Notes under the pieces: model-generated
What the model saw: only the letters and a program-made list of their open reading frames with translations
What the model was told of the DNA's origin: nothing
The model's database searches: none
In this document: positions 1 to 5,168 of the stretch, piece by piece
Numbering within the stretch: position 1 is the first letter of the stretch
How the letters are laid out: each line of letters starts with the position of its first letter
From: Acidimicrobiia bacterium
Lineage (GTDB): Bacteria; Actinomycetota; Acidimicrobiia; Acidimicrobiales; Ilumatobacteraceae
Assembly (NCBI GenBank): GCA_030425785.1
Contig: JAUHYJ010000314.1
Coordinates: 1 to 5,168 of the forward strand
Reading direction: 5' to 3'
Length of the DNA stretch: 5,168 nucleotides
Position numbers and translations under genes: made by a program

Positions 1-55
1 GCCACCAGGGGACGGTGCGCGTCGGGGTGTCGTTCGAGGTCGAGCTAGGGGCCAC
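1..55 (-). CDS. Probable N-terminus of a protein gene leaving the window (partial)
   Basis: A GTG at 55-53 opens a minus-strand frame that stays open to the left edge, giving MAPSSTSNDTPTRTVPWW. An in-frame TAG at 67-65 lies only four codons upstream, so GTG is the only start available if this frame is a gene. Seventeen of the 18 codons end in G or C, and that bias fades just beyond the GTG, as expected at a gene boundary. The gene would follow the acyl-CoA ligase on the same strand, with 54 bp between that stop and this start, so co-transcription is possible. No Shine-Dalgarno motif is visible. A TANNNT hexamer just upstream suggests an own, possibly leaderless, start. The visible part is too short to identify. 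The complementary plus frame is also open here, but it has no stop near this boundary. Confidence 0.42.
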   Translation of the reverse strand, partial: MAPSSTSNDTPTRTVPWW

Positions 56-61
56 GCCGAG

Positions 62-67
62 AGCCTA
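62..67 (-). promoter_or_regulatory. Possible -10 element for a leaderless GTG start
   Basis: TAGGCT on the minus strand fits the actinobacterial TANNNT -10 pattern. It ends six bases before the GTG at 55, so transcription would begin at or within a base or two of the start codon. No convincing -35 hexamer lies about 17 bases further upstream. The call rests on position and a short motif only. Confidence 0.22.
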
Positions 68-109
68 TGCAAGCGCTTACATCGGTTGCGACCCCGTGGC
101 GCGATCCGG

Positions 110-1639
110 TCAGGAGATCGATCGGTCGCGACCCTCCCAGTACGGCGCCCGCAGCTCGCGCTTGAGCACCTTGCCCGGGCCGGACTTCGGCAGCGGTTCG
201 CCCGAGAACTCGACCGACCGGGGCACCTTGTAGCCGGCGATGCGCTCGCGACAGTGGGCGATCAGCTCGGCCTCGGACAGTTCGGCGCCCTCGCGCAACA
301 CGACGACGGCGTGCACCGCCTCGCCCCAGTCGTCGCTCGGCACGCCGAACACCGTCGCCTCGAGCACGGCGGGGTGGGTGTAGATCGCGTCCTCGACCTC
401 GGTGCAGTACACGTTCTCGCCACCGCTGATGATCATGTCCTTCGACCGGTCGAGCAGGAAGAGGTAGCCCTGGTCGTCGAGCCGGCCGAGGTCGCCGGTG
501 CGGTACCAGCCGTCCTGCAGCACGGCGTCGGTCTGTTCGGGCTTGTTCCAGTACCCGATCATCACGTTGTCGCCGCGCACCGTGACCTCGCCCGGCTCGC
601 CGGCGGGCAGCGGGTCGCCGGCCTGGTTGCGGATCACGACCTCGCAGCCGAGCACCGCCTGGCCGGTCGAGCGGCCGCGTTCGGTCTCGATGAGCTCGAC
701 CTCGTCGTCGAGCCCGGTGATGATCGGTGCGGTCTCGGTGGCGCCGTACAGGTGGAGGAACGCCGCGTCCGGGAACGCGGTGATGCCGCGTCGGACGACC
801 TCGGTGGCGATCGGCGAACCGCCGTGGGCGAAGCCGACGAGGCTCGTCACGTCACGCGGGCGCTGGAGCTGCTCTTCGACCAGCGCCGCCACCATCGTCG
901 GCACGCCGAGGGTCTGGGTGATGCGCTCGCGCTCGACGATGTCGAGCACCTCGGCCGGCTGGAACGCGGGCTGCAGCACCTGGGTCGCACCGACGGCGAT
1001 CGACTGGAGCAGGCTGACCGAACCGGCGGCGTGGAACATCGGGGCGATGACGAGGTACCGGTCGGCCGACGTCATCGGCTGGGTGATCTGCATGTTCCAC
1101 AGGTTGGCGATCAGGTTCCGGTGGGTGAGCATCACGCCCTTGCTCTGCCCGGTGGTGCCGCCGGTGTAGAACAGCCCGGCAAGGGAGTCGGCGGTGACGC
1201 CACCCTCGTCGAAGTCGACCGGTTCGCTGGCCGTGAGTCGTTGCTCGTAGTCGTCGGTGTCGAGGCGGACGACGCGGTCGACGACGTCGGCGAGCTCGCC
1301 CGGGTCGCGATCGCAGCACAGGATGCGCGCGCCCGAGTCCTCGAGGGCGTAGCGCAGCTCCGGGGCGGCCCAGCGGAAGTTGAGCGGGACCTGGACGCGT
1401 CCCGACATGGGGATGGCGCAATACAGCTCGGCGAACGCGATCGAGTTGAGCGCGAGCACGGCGACGCGGTCGCCGGGTTCGGTGCCGAGGTCTCGCAGCA
1501 CGCCGTGCAGTCGCCGCAACCGCTCGTCGAGCTGGCGGTAGGTGATGCGGCGATCGCCGCAGACGAGCGCCTCGCCGTCGGGGTTCGTGACGAGCGCGCG
1601 CCGGATCGGATCGAGGAACGTGTGCACGTGCTGCATCAT
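110..1639 (-). CDS. AMP-forming acyl-CoA synthetase (FadD-like, ANL superfamily)
   Basis: This cytoplasmic enzyme activates a carboxylic acid, probably a medium- or long-chain fatty acid, with ATP to an acyl-adenylate and then transfers it to CoA. The 509-residue length is usual for the family. Motifs, counted from the chosen Met: P-loop A3 YTGGTTGQSKGV (158-169), A5 YGATET (298-303), A7 GWYRTGDLG (377-385), the hinge region LDRSKDMIISGGENV (396-410), and A10 PKSGPGKVLKRELR (484-497) with the catalytic lysine expected at 490. The tail YWEGRDR resembles the endings of actinobacterial fatty-acyl-CoA ligases. The start is the paired ATG at 1639 and 1636. The frame extends upstream to 1777, but that part is Arg-rich, lacks family similarity and lies over the divergent gene at 1687. 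No active-site residue is missing. Substrate chain length cannot be read from sequence alone; an aryl or other acyl-acid ligase remains possible. Confidence 0.93.
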   Translation of the reverse strand: MMQHVHTFLDPIRRALVTNPDGEALVCGDRRITYRQLDERLRRLHGVLRDLGTEPGDRVAVLALNSIAFAELYCAIPMSGRVQVPLNFRWAAPELRYALEDSGARILCCDRDPGELADVVDRVVRLDTDDYEQRLTASEPVDFDEGGVTADSLAGLFYTGGTTGQSKGVMLTHRNLIANLWNMQITQPMTSADRYLVIAPMFHAAGSVSLLQSIAVGATQVLQPAFQPAEVLDIVERERITQTLGVPTMVAALVEEQLQRPRDVTSLVGFAHGGSPIATEVVRRGITAFPDAAFLHLYGATETAPIITGLDDEVELIETERGRSTGQAVLGCEVVIRNQAGDPLPAGEPGEVTVRGDNVMIGYWNKPEQTDAVLQDGWYRTGDLGRLDDQGYLFLLDRSKDMIISGGENVYCTEVEDAIYTHPAVLEATVFGVPSDDWGEAVHAVVVLREGAELSEAELIAHCRERIAGYKVPRSVEFSGEPLPKSGPGKVLKRELRAPYWEGRDRSIS

Positions 1640-1671
1640 CGCGCGCCCCGGACGCCCGCGATCAGCCGAAG

Positions 1672-1677
1672 TAGGAT
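1672..1677 (+). promoter_or_regulatory. Possible -10 element for the 93-residue membrane protein
   Basis: TAGGAT matches TANNNT and ends nine bases before the ATG at 1687, so the predicted transcription start would fall at about 1684-1687. That would give a leaderless or nearly leaderless mRNA, which is common in actinobacteria. The same bases include GGATCGGGG, which could instead act as a weak ribosome-binding site. No clear -35 hexamer is seen. Confidence 0.3.
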
Positions 1678-1686
1678 CGGGGACCG

Positions 1687-1968
1687 ATGGCGCAGAAGCA
1701 GACCGACAGCGACACGTCCTCCAGCGGTTCCTCCGCTCCCCGCAAGGCGTACACGCCACCGAAGGGGCGCCCGACACGGGCGCGCAGCGACCGCGGTGGG
1801 AACCGTCGGGCGTTCGGACCGGTCGCCCAGTGGATCACCTTCGCGATCGCGTTGGTGGTGGCGGTGGTGATCATCATCTTGATCACCGGCGGCGGCGACT
1901 TCAACCCGTTCGACGACGAGCAGCAGCCGATCAACCCGCTGACGGTGGGCGTGACGGCGATCGCCTGA
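1687..1968 (+). CDS. Small single-span membrane protein of unknown function
   Basis: The 93-residue product has three zones. Residues 1-45 are hydrophilic and rich in Ser, Pro, Lys and Arg. Residues 46-67 form one long hydrophobic helix, VAQWITFAIALVVAVVIIIL followed by IT. Residues 68-93 are a short tail with GGGDFNPFDDEQQ and few positive charges. By the positive-inside rule the N-terminus should be cytoplasmic and the tail outside. No signal-peptidase site or lipobox is visible, so it is probably a membrane-anchored protein. It is divergent from the acyl-CoA ligase (47 bp) and convergent with the lipoprotein (15 bp between stops), so it is probably transcribed alone. I do not recognise a family. 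It is about the length of the septation protein CrgA, but it has one membrane helix rather than two and no sequence likeness, so I do not propose that name. Confidence 0.72.
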   Translation: MAQKQTDSDTSSSGSSAPRKAYTPPKGRPTRARSDRGGNRRAFGPVAQWITFAIALVVAVVIIILITGGGDFNPFDDEQQPINPLTVGVTAIA

Positions 1969-1983
1969 TCGGGACGCGGCCGG

Positions 1984-2682
1984 TCAGGTGTCCGGCTCGT
2001 CGCCGGGCAACGTGAGCGGCGTCGAGACGCACTGGATGTAGTCGAGCACGTTCTGGGCGTGCTGCGCGAACACCGACGCCTCGTCACCGATCGTCGGATC
2101 GTCGATCCGGCCCGCCCACAGGTCGCGCTGTGCCTGCACCCCGTCGCACCCCGACTCGACGGCGATGTCGACGGTCTGCTGCACGACGGCGGGGGTGTCG
2201 CCCTCGAAGGGGATGAGCTCGCTCGGTCGGATCTCGATCCGGCGGCCGTCGAGCGTGTCGCCGACGAAGACGACCTCGGCCACCGTGTTCGGCGGCGGCG
2301 TGGTCGGCGGGGCCACGACGGCGGCGCACGCCGGACTGGTGCGGATGTTCTCGTCGTCGGCGCGCACACACCGCACGGCCAGATACGTGTCGAGGTCGTA
2401 GCCGACGATGCCCGGGTACTTCACCATCTCGCCCCGGAACCGGTCGTACGACGCACACGACAGCAGCGCCACGTCGAGCAGGTCGACCTGGCGGTCCGGC
2501 TCGGCCGCCTGCGACGCCTCGCGGACGGTCGCGGCGCAGCCGGTCGCGGGCGCGGCCTCCTGTCCGGGCGGCGTGCACGCCGCGAGCAGTGGCCCGAGGA
2601 ACGCGACCACGATGGTCGTCCGGAGGGTCGACCGACGGAGGGGGGAGGCGGGCACGCCGTCATGTTCTCGCACCGTCGGCAC
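1984..2682 (-). CDS. Secreted lipoprotein of unknown function with six further cysteines
   Basis: The 232-residue product begins with a lipoprotein signal: basic stretch RRSTLR (16-21), hydrophobic core TTIVVAFLGPLLAA (22-35) and lipobox LAAC with Cys36 as the lipidation site. The mature part would be anchored on the outer face of the membrane. It contains Cys at 49, 76, 105, 119, 179 and 218, an even number that would allow three disulfides. A Pro/Thr linker, APPTTPPPNT (124-133), separates an N-terminal segment (about 45-120) from a C-terminal one (about 134-225). I recognise no enzyme motif or named family. The annotated start is GTG at 2682, with GGGGG about ten bases upstream. GTG codons at 2673 and 2655 are alternatives, and the latter would leave a more usual 26-residue signal peptide. 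The gene is divergent from tRNA-Cys (35 bp) and convergent with the small membrane protein, so it is probably monocistronic. Confidence 0.82.
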   Translation of the reverse strand: MPTVREHDGVPASPLRRSTLRTTIVVAFLGPLLAACTPPGQEAAPATGCAATVREASQAAEPDRQVDLLDVALLSCASYDRFRGEMVKYPGIVGYDLDTYLAVRCVRADDENIRTSPACAAVVAPPTTPPPNTVAEVVFVGDTLDGRRIEIRPSELIPFEGDTPAVVQQTVDIAVESGCDGVQAQRDLWAGRIDDPTIGDEASVFAQHAQNVLDYIQCVSTPLTLPGDEPDT

Positions 2683-2701
2683 CGATTGCCAGCACCCCCG
2701 C

Positions 2702-2707
2702 TATCCT
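2702..2707 (+). promoter_or_regulatory. Possible -10 element of the tRNA-Cys promoter
   Basis: TATCCT resembles the consensus TATAAT and ends ten bases before the mature tRNA 5' end at 2718, leaving room for a short 5' leader. A TTGCCA at 2686-2691 looks like a -35 box but is only ten bases away, too close for normal spacing. No good hexamer is seen at 16-18 bases. Confidence 0.35.
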
Positions 2708-2717
2708 CGGCCCCGCT

Positions 2718-2789
2718 GGCGACGTGGCCGAGTGGCTGAGGCAACGGCCTGCAAAGCCGTGTACCCGGGTTCGATTCCCGGCGTCGCCT
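2718..2789 (+). tRNA. tRNA-Cys (anticodon GCA)
   Basis: The 72-nt cloverleaf folds fully. The acceptor stem GGCGACG (2718-2724) pairs with CGTCGCC (2782-2788), and the discriminator base is T2789; U73 is the known identity element of tRNA-Cys. The D stem is GCC/GGC (2727-2729 with 2740-2742) around a loop containing GG. The anticodon stem ACGGC/GCCGT (2744-2748 with 2756-2760) encloses loop CTGCAAA with anticodon GCA at 2751-2753. The variable loop is four bases (2761-2764). The T stem CCGGG/CCCGG (2765-2769 with 2777-2781) encloses TTCGATT. CCA is not encoded and must be added afterwards. All stem pairs are Watson-Crick. A strong hairpin starts 12 bases downstream. Confidence 0.97.
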
Positions 2790-2800
2790 CGATGGCGAGG

Positions 2801-2830
2801 GTCCACGGGGTCGGAAACGGCCTCGTGGAC
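2801..2830 (+). terminator. Strong GAAA-loop hairpin after tRNA-Cys (U-less terminator or processing element)
   Basis: Bases 2801-2813 pair with 2818-2830 in an uninterrupted 13-bp stem closed by a GAAA tetraloop at 2814-2817. The outer seven pairs are GTCCACG/CGTGGAC. Two pairs, G2808-T2823 and T2811-G2820, are G-U wobbles in plus-strand RNA but become C-A mismatches in minus-strand RNA. The structure therefore belongs to the tRNA transcript rather than to the opposing gene. No T run follows, as is usual for hairpin terminators in high-GC actinobacteria. A role in 3' processing of the tRNA precursor is an alternative. Confidence 0.62.
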
Positions 2831-2832
2831 AC

Positions 2833-2853
2833 CGCCGGGAACTGCGCCCGGCG
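2833..2853 (-). terminator. GC hairpin downstream of the GGDEF/EAL gene (candidate terminator)
   Basis: CGCCGGG at 2833-2839 pairs perfectly with CCCGGCG at 2847-2853 around a seven-base loop. All pairs are Watson-Crick, so it can form on either strand. On the minus strand it begins 15 bases past the TGA at 2871-2869, a fitting place for a terminator of that gene. It lacks a U tract. In such GC-rich DNA a 7-bp stem can arise by chance, hence the modest confidence. Confidence 0.38.
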
Positions 2854-2868
2854 ACCCGGCGGCCGCGG

Positions 2869-5160
2869 TCAGAGGACCGGTTGGCCGAGCGGGCGGCTCG
2901 TGCTGTGGCCGACCAGCCCGGTGCCGACATGGGGGAGTGACGACGAGGTCGCGGCGACCGGTTCGTCCTCGATCACGCCGACGAGCGCGTCCGGCTCGAC
3001 CGTGGACGTGCGGCCGGCGTCGAACAGGCTCAGCTCCGCGAGCTCGGACAGGGCCGACATGGTCGACCGCATCGCCGGCACCGGGACCGGATGGCTGATC
3101 AGGTAGCCCTGGGCCTTGTCGCAGCCGAGCTGGCGCAGCTCCTGGAGCTGATGGACCGTCTCGACGCCCTCGGCGACCAGGTCGAGCCCCATCGAACGCG
3201 CCATCGCGATGATCGTGCGCACGAGCGAGCGGTCGTTCGTGTTGTCGGCGATGCCCTGGACGAACGCCCGGTCGATCTTGATGCGCTGGATCGGGAACTG
3301 CTGGAGCAGCGACAGGGACGAGAACCCGGTGCCGAAGTCGTCGAGCGCGAGGCGCACGCCCATGGCCCTGATTTCGCGCAGCGTCGTCTGGGCGAGCTCG
3401 GGCTCGTCGAGCATCATCGACTCGGTCATCTCGATCCAGAGCAGGTGCGGGGGCACGCCGCTCTCGTCGAGGGCTCGCCGCACGATGCCCGCGAACTCCG
3501 GGTCCGCGATCTGGCGAGGTGACACGTTGACCGAGACCGTGGTGGTGGGCTCGACCACGCCGTCGTCGATCCAGCCGCGCAGTTCGCGAAGCGCGTCGTG
3601 CAGGGCCCAGGCGCCGAGCTCGCAGATCATGCCGGTGTCCTCGGCGACCGGGATGAACGAGGCGGGCGACACGAGCGTCCCGTCCGATCGCTCCCAGCGC
3701 ATCAGCGCCTCGAACCCCGCCACGCGTCCGGTGACGATGTCGACGATCGGTTGGTGGTAGAGCCGCATCTCCTGGCGGCCGATCGCGCCGTGCAGCGCGT
3801 GCTCGACGTCCATGCGCTCGGTGATGTTCGCCTGCATCGAGTCGTCGAAGACGGCGACGCGGTTGGCGCCGTCGGTCTTCGCCCGGTGGGTGGCGATGTC
3901 GGACCGGCGGAGGAACTCGTCGGCCGTCAACGAGCGCTTCGACGGGGCGACGGCGACACCGATGCTCGCCGTGAGGAAGACGTTCGACTCCTCGATCGTG
4001 ATCGGGGCGGCGAGCGTGGCGCGGATCGCCTCGACGACGACATCGGCCTCGGCGACGGACGTGGTCGACGGCGCCAGCACGGCGAAGTCGTCCCCGCCGA
4101 CGCGAGCGGCGACGCCGCCGATGTCGCAGGCGACCCGGCGGAGGCGGCACGCGACGATGCGCAGCACCTCGTTCGCGCCGTAGTGGCCGAACGAGTCGTT
4201 GATGTTCTTGAAGCGGTCGAGGTTGAGCTGGATGATCGTCGGATGGCGTTCGGAGCGCCAGGTCTCGTCGAGCGCCTCGGCGACGATCTCGACGAACCGG
4301 TGCCGGGTCGGGAGGTCGGTCAGGTCGTCGTGGTCGGCCCGCCGCCGGAGCTGCTCGGTCACGCGCTGGTGATCGTTCACCGTGATGGCCAGGCGCGCCA
4401 CGACGAGACCGACCAGCAGGACCGTGCCGGAGATCCGCAGCGCCAGATCGGCGTTGCCGGACGGTGGCACGGTGGCGAGCAACGCGGCCGGGGCCAGGAC
4501 CGCGGTCCCGAGCAGGACCAACCGGACCTCGTGCTCGACCTCGGACAGCGGGGTCGAGTCGATCTCCCGCACGTCGGGCTGGAGCGCGGCGGCGAGGACG
4601 AAGGCCACCGCCACCGAGTAGGCCGTCGCGGGCGCAGCCGCCGGCCCGCCGACGCCCTCGATCAACTCCACCCTGCTGAGCAGGCAGCCGACCAGGTTGG
4701 CGATGCTCGCGAACACCATCATGAGGACGCTGCGGTTGCGTTGGAGGCCGTCGCTCCACAGGTCGACGAGCAGCGTCGTCGTGATCGTCGCGAGCGGCAC
4801 GATGGCCGACGCGACGATGGCGAGCGCCGGCTCGACCCCGCTCTCGATGAGCGGTTGGGTCAGGAAGATCCAGGTGGCGAGCGACAAGCCCTGGGCGACC
4901 AGCGAGAGATCGACGAGGTCGCCGGCCGTCGGCCGCCCCGTCCGGCGAGCCTTCGCGGACGCGAGTGCGAGCACGATCGCGAGTGCGATGCCGGCGTCGC
5001 ACACCGCGACGGTCCAGGTCAGCGGGCCCCCGAGTTGGTCGGCGACCCCGGTCACGAGGTGCAGCACGCCGACGAAGATGATGAGGCCGTAGACCGGTCG
5101 GACACGGATGACGACGATGCTGGTCAGCAACGCCGCCGCCGCGGTCACGAGCATCAGCAT
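2869..5160 (-). CDS. Polytopic membrane GGDEF-EAL protein, probable c-di-GMP phosphodiesterase
   Basis: This c-di-GMP signalling protein has 763 residues from the first visible ATG. Residues 1-260 hold eight or nine hydrophobic helices (about 5-20, 22-39, 47-68, 82-104, 109-131, 143-161, 178-194, 209-231, 238-260), a sensor or anchor module I cannot assign to MASE or MHYT. A linker (261-276) leads to a GGDEF domain (about 277-437) with LTDLPTRHRF, LDRFKNIND and signature GGDDF (355-359). This domain looks degenerate: Asn313 replaces the usual first metal-binding Asp, Asn330 replaces the guanine-contacting Asp, and no RxxD inhibitory site is present. The EAL domain (about 453-697) keeps all expected residues: E484 of EAL, N545, E577, D607-D608 of DDFGTG, K628, E664 and Q684. 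It should hydrolyse c-di-GMP to pGpG, and GTP binding by GGDDF may regulate it. A 60-residue polar tail follows. The frame is open to the window edge. GGCGG at 5165-5161 sits six bases before ATG 5154, which may be the real start, or the gene may begin beyond the window. Confidence 0.93.
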   Translation of the reverse strand: MLMLVTAAAALLTSIVVIRVRPVYGLIIFVGVLHLVTGVADQLGGPLTWTVAVCDAGIALAIVLALASAKARRTGRPTAGDLVDLSLVAQGLSLATWIFLTQPLIESGVEPALAIVASAIVPLATITTTLLVDLWSDGLQRNRSVLMMVFASIANLVGCLLSRVELIEGVGGPAAAPATAYSVAVAFVLAAALQPDVREIDSTPLSEVEHEVRLVLLGTAVLAPAALLATVPPSGNADLALRISGTVLLVGLVVARLAITVNDHQRVTEQLRRRADHDDLTDLPTRHRFVEIVAEALDETWRSERHPTIIQLNLDRFKNINDSFGHYGANEVLRIVACRLRRVACDIGGVAARVGGDDFAVLAPSTTSVAEADVVVEAIRATLAAPITIEESNVFLTASIGVAVAPSKRSLTADEFLRRSDIATHRAKTDGANRVAVFDDSMQANITERMDVEHALHGAIGRQEMRLYHQPIVDIVTGRVAGFEALMRWERSDGTLVSPASFIPVAEDTGMICELGAWALHDALRELRGWIDDGVVEPTTTVSVNVSPRQIADPEFAGIVRRALDESGVPPHLLWIEMTESMMLDEPELAQTTLREIRAMGVRLALDDFGTGFSSLSLLQQFPIQRIKIDRAFVQGIADNTNDRSLVRTIIAMARSMGLDLVAEGVETVHQLQELRQLGCDKAQGYLISHPVPVPAMRSTMSALSELAELSLFDAGRTSTVEPDALVGVIEDEPVAATSSSLPHVGTGLVGHSTSRPLGQPVL

Positions 5161-5168
5161 CCGCCAGC

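Noticed and set aside
15..233. A 72-codon plus-strand frame at the left edge
   Set aside because: Its stop lies 120 bases inside the ligase gene, and its codon bias holds only for the first 15 codons or so, where the minus-strand frame from GTG 55 shares the same third positions. A plus-strand gene tail cannot be fully excluded without the sequence to the left.
1640..1777. N-terminal extension of the acyl-CoA ligase to a start at 1777
   Set aside because: The extra 46 residues are Arg/Cys/Pro-rich, unlike any acyl-CoA ligase N-terminus, and overlap the divergent coding region starting at 1687.
86..1870. A 594-codon open frame on the plus strand opposite the acyl-CoA ligase
   Set aside because: It is the antisense shadow of a clear ligase gene in GC-rich DNA. 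Its translation is a low-complexity mix of Arg, Val, Asp, Gly and His with no domain, and it also runs over the start of the small membrane protein in another frame.
1979..1996. GCCGG/CCGGC inverted repeat between the convergent stops of the small membrane protein and the lipoprotein
   Set aside because: The stem is only 5 bp with an 8-base loop, overlaps the lipoprotein stop codon and has no T run. It is too weak to call a terminator in DNA this GC-rich.
2859..2866. GCGGCCGC palindrome just past the GGDEF-EAL stop
   Set aside because: An eight-base GC palindrome is expected by chance in this composition and has no other supporting feature.
2408..3106. Plus-strand open frames crossing the tRNA, with peptide GDVAEWLRQRPAKP
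   Set aside because: This peptide is simply a translation of the tRNA gene, a well-known source of false proteins.
2660..5002. A 780-codon minus-strand frame overlapping the GGDEF-EAL gene and the tRNA
   Set aside because: It is an Arg/Pro/Gly-rich out-of-frame reading of the GGDEF-EAL gene. It crosses that gene's stop and the tRNA-Cys antisense and shows no domain.

Overview
The window is high-GC DNA, with G or C in almost every third codon position of its genes. It carries a membrane-bound c-di-GMP protein with GGDEF and EAL domains, a FadD-type acyl-CoA ligase, a lipoprotein with an LAAC lipobox, and candidate leaderless starts. This fits an actinobacterium. Acidimicrobiia (Ilumatobacter-like) is a reasonable guess, but no marker gene here proves it.

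Layout, left to right. (1) At the left edge is a probable start of a minus-strand gene (1-55) that runs out of the window. (2) A complete minus-strand acyl-CoA synthetase follows (110-1639). (3) A 93-residue single-span membrane protein lies on the plus strand (1687-1968), divergent from the ligase across a 47-bp gap. (4) A minus-strand lipoprotein of unknown function (1984-2682) converges on it, with only 15 bp between the stop codons. (5) A tRNA-Cys(GCA) gene lies on the plus strand (2718-2789), divergent from the lipoprotein, and is followed by a strong hairpin. (6) The right 2.3 kb (2869-5160) is a minus-strand polytopic membrane protein with C-terminal GGDEF and EAL domains. It converges on the tRNA, and its true start lies at or just beyond the right edge.

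The genes do not form an evident pathway. The ligase would activate fatty or other carboxylic acids to acyl-CoA. The lipoprotein and the small membrane protein are envelope proteins without a recognised family. The GGDEF/EAL protein most likely breaks down c-di-GMP in response to a membrane or extracytoplasmic signal. The only likely operon link is between the ligase and the partial gene to its left.

I did not find a convincing new multi-gene system. The points most worth a second look are the GGDEF domain, which appears degenerate beside an intact EAL domain on an unfamiliar membrane module; the strand-specific tRNA-Cys hairpin; the six-cysteine lipoprotein; and two possible leaderless starts.
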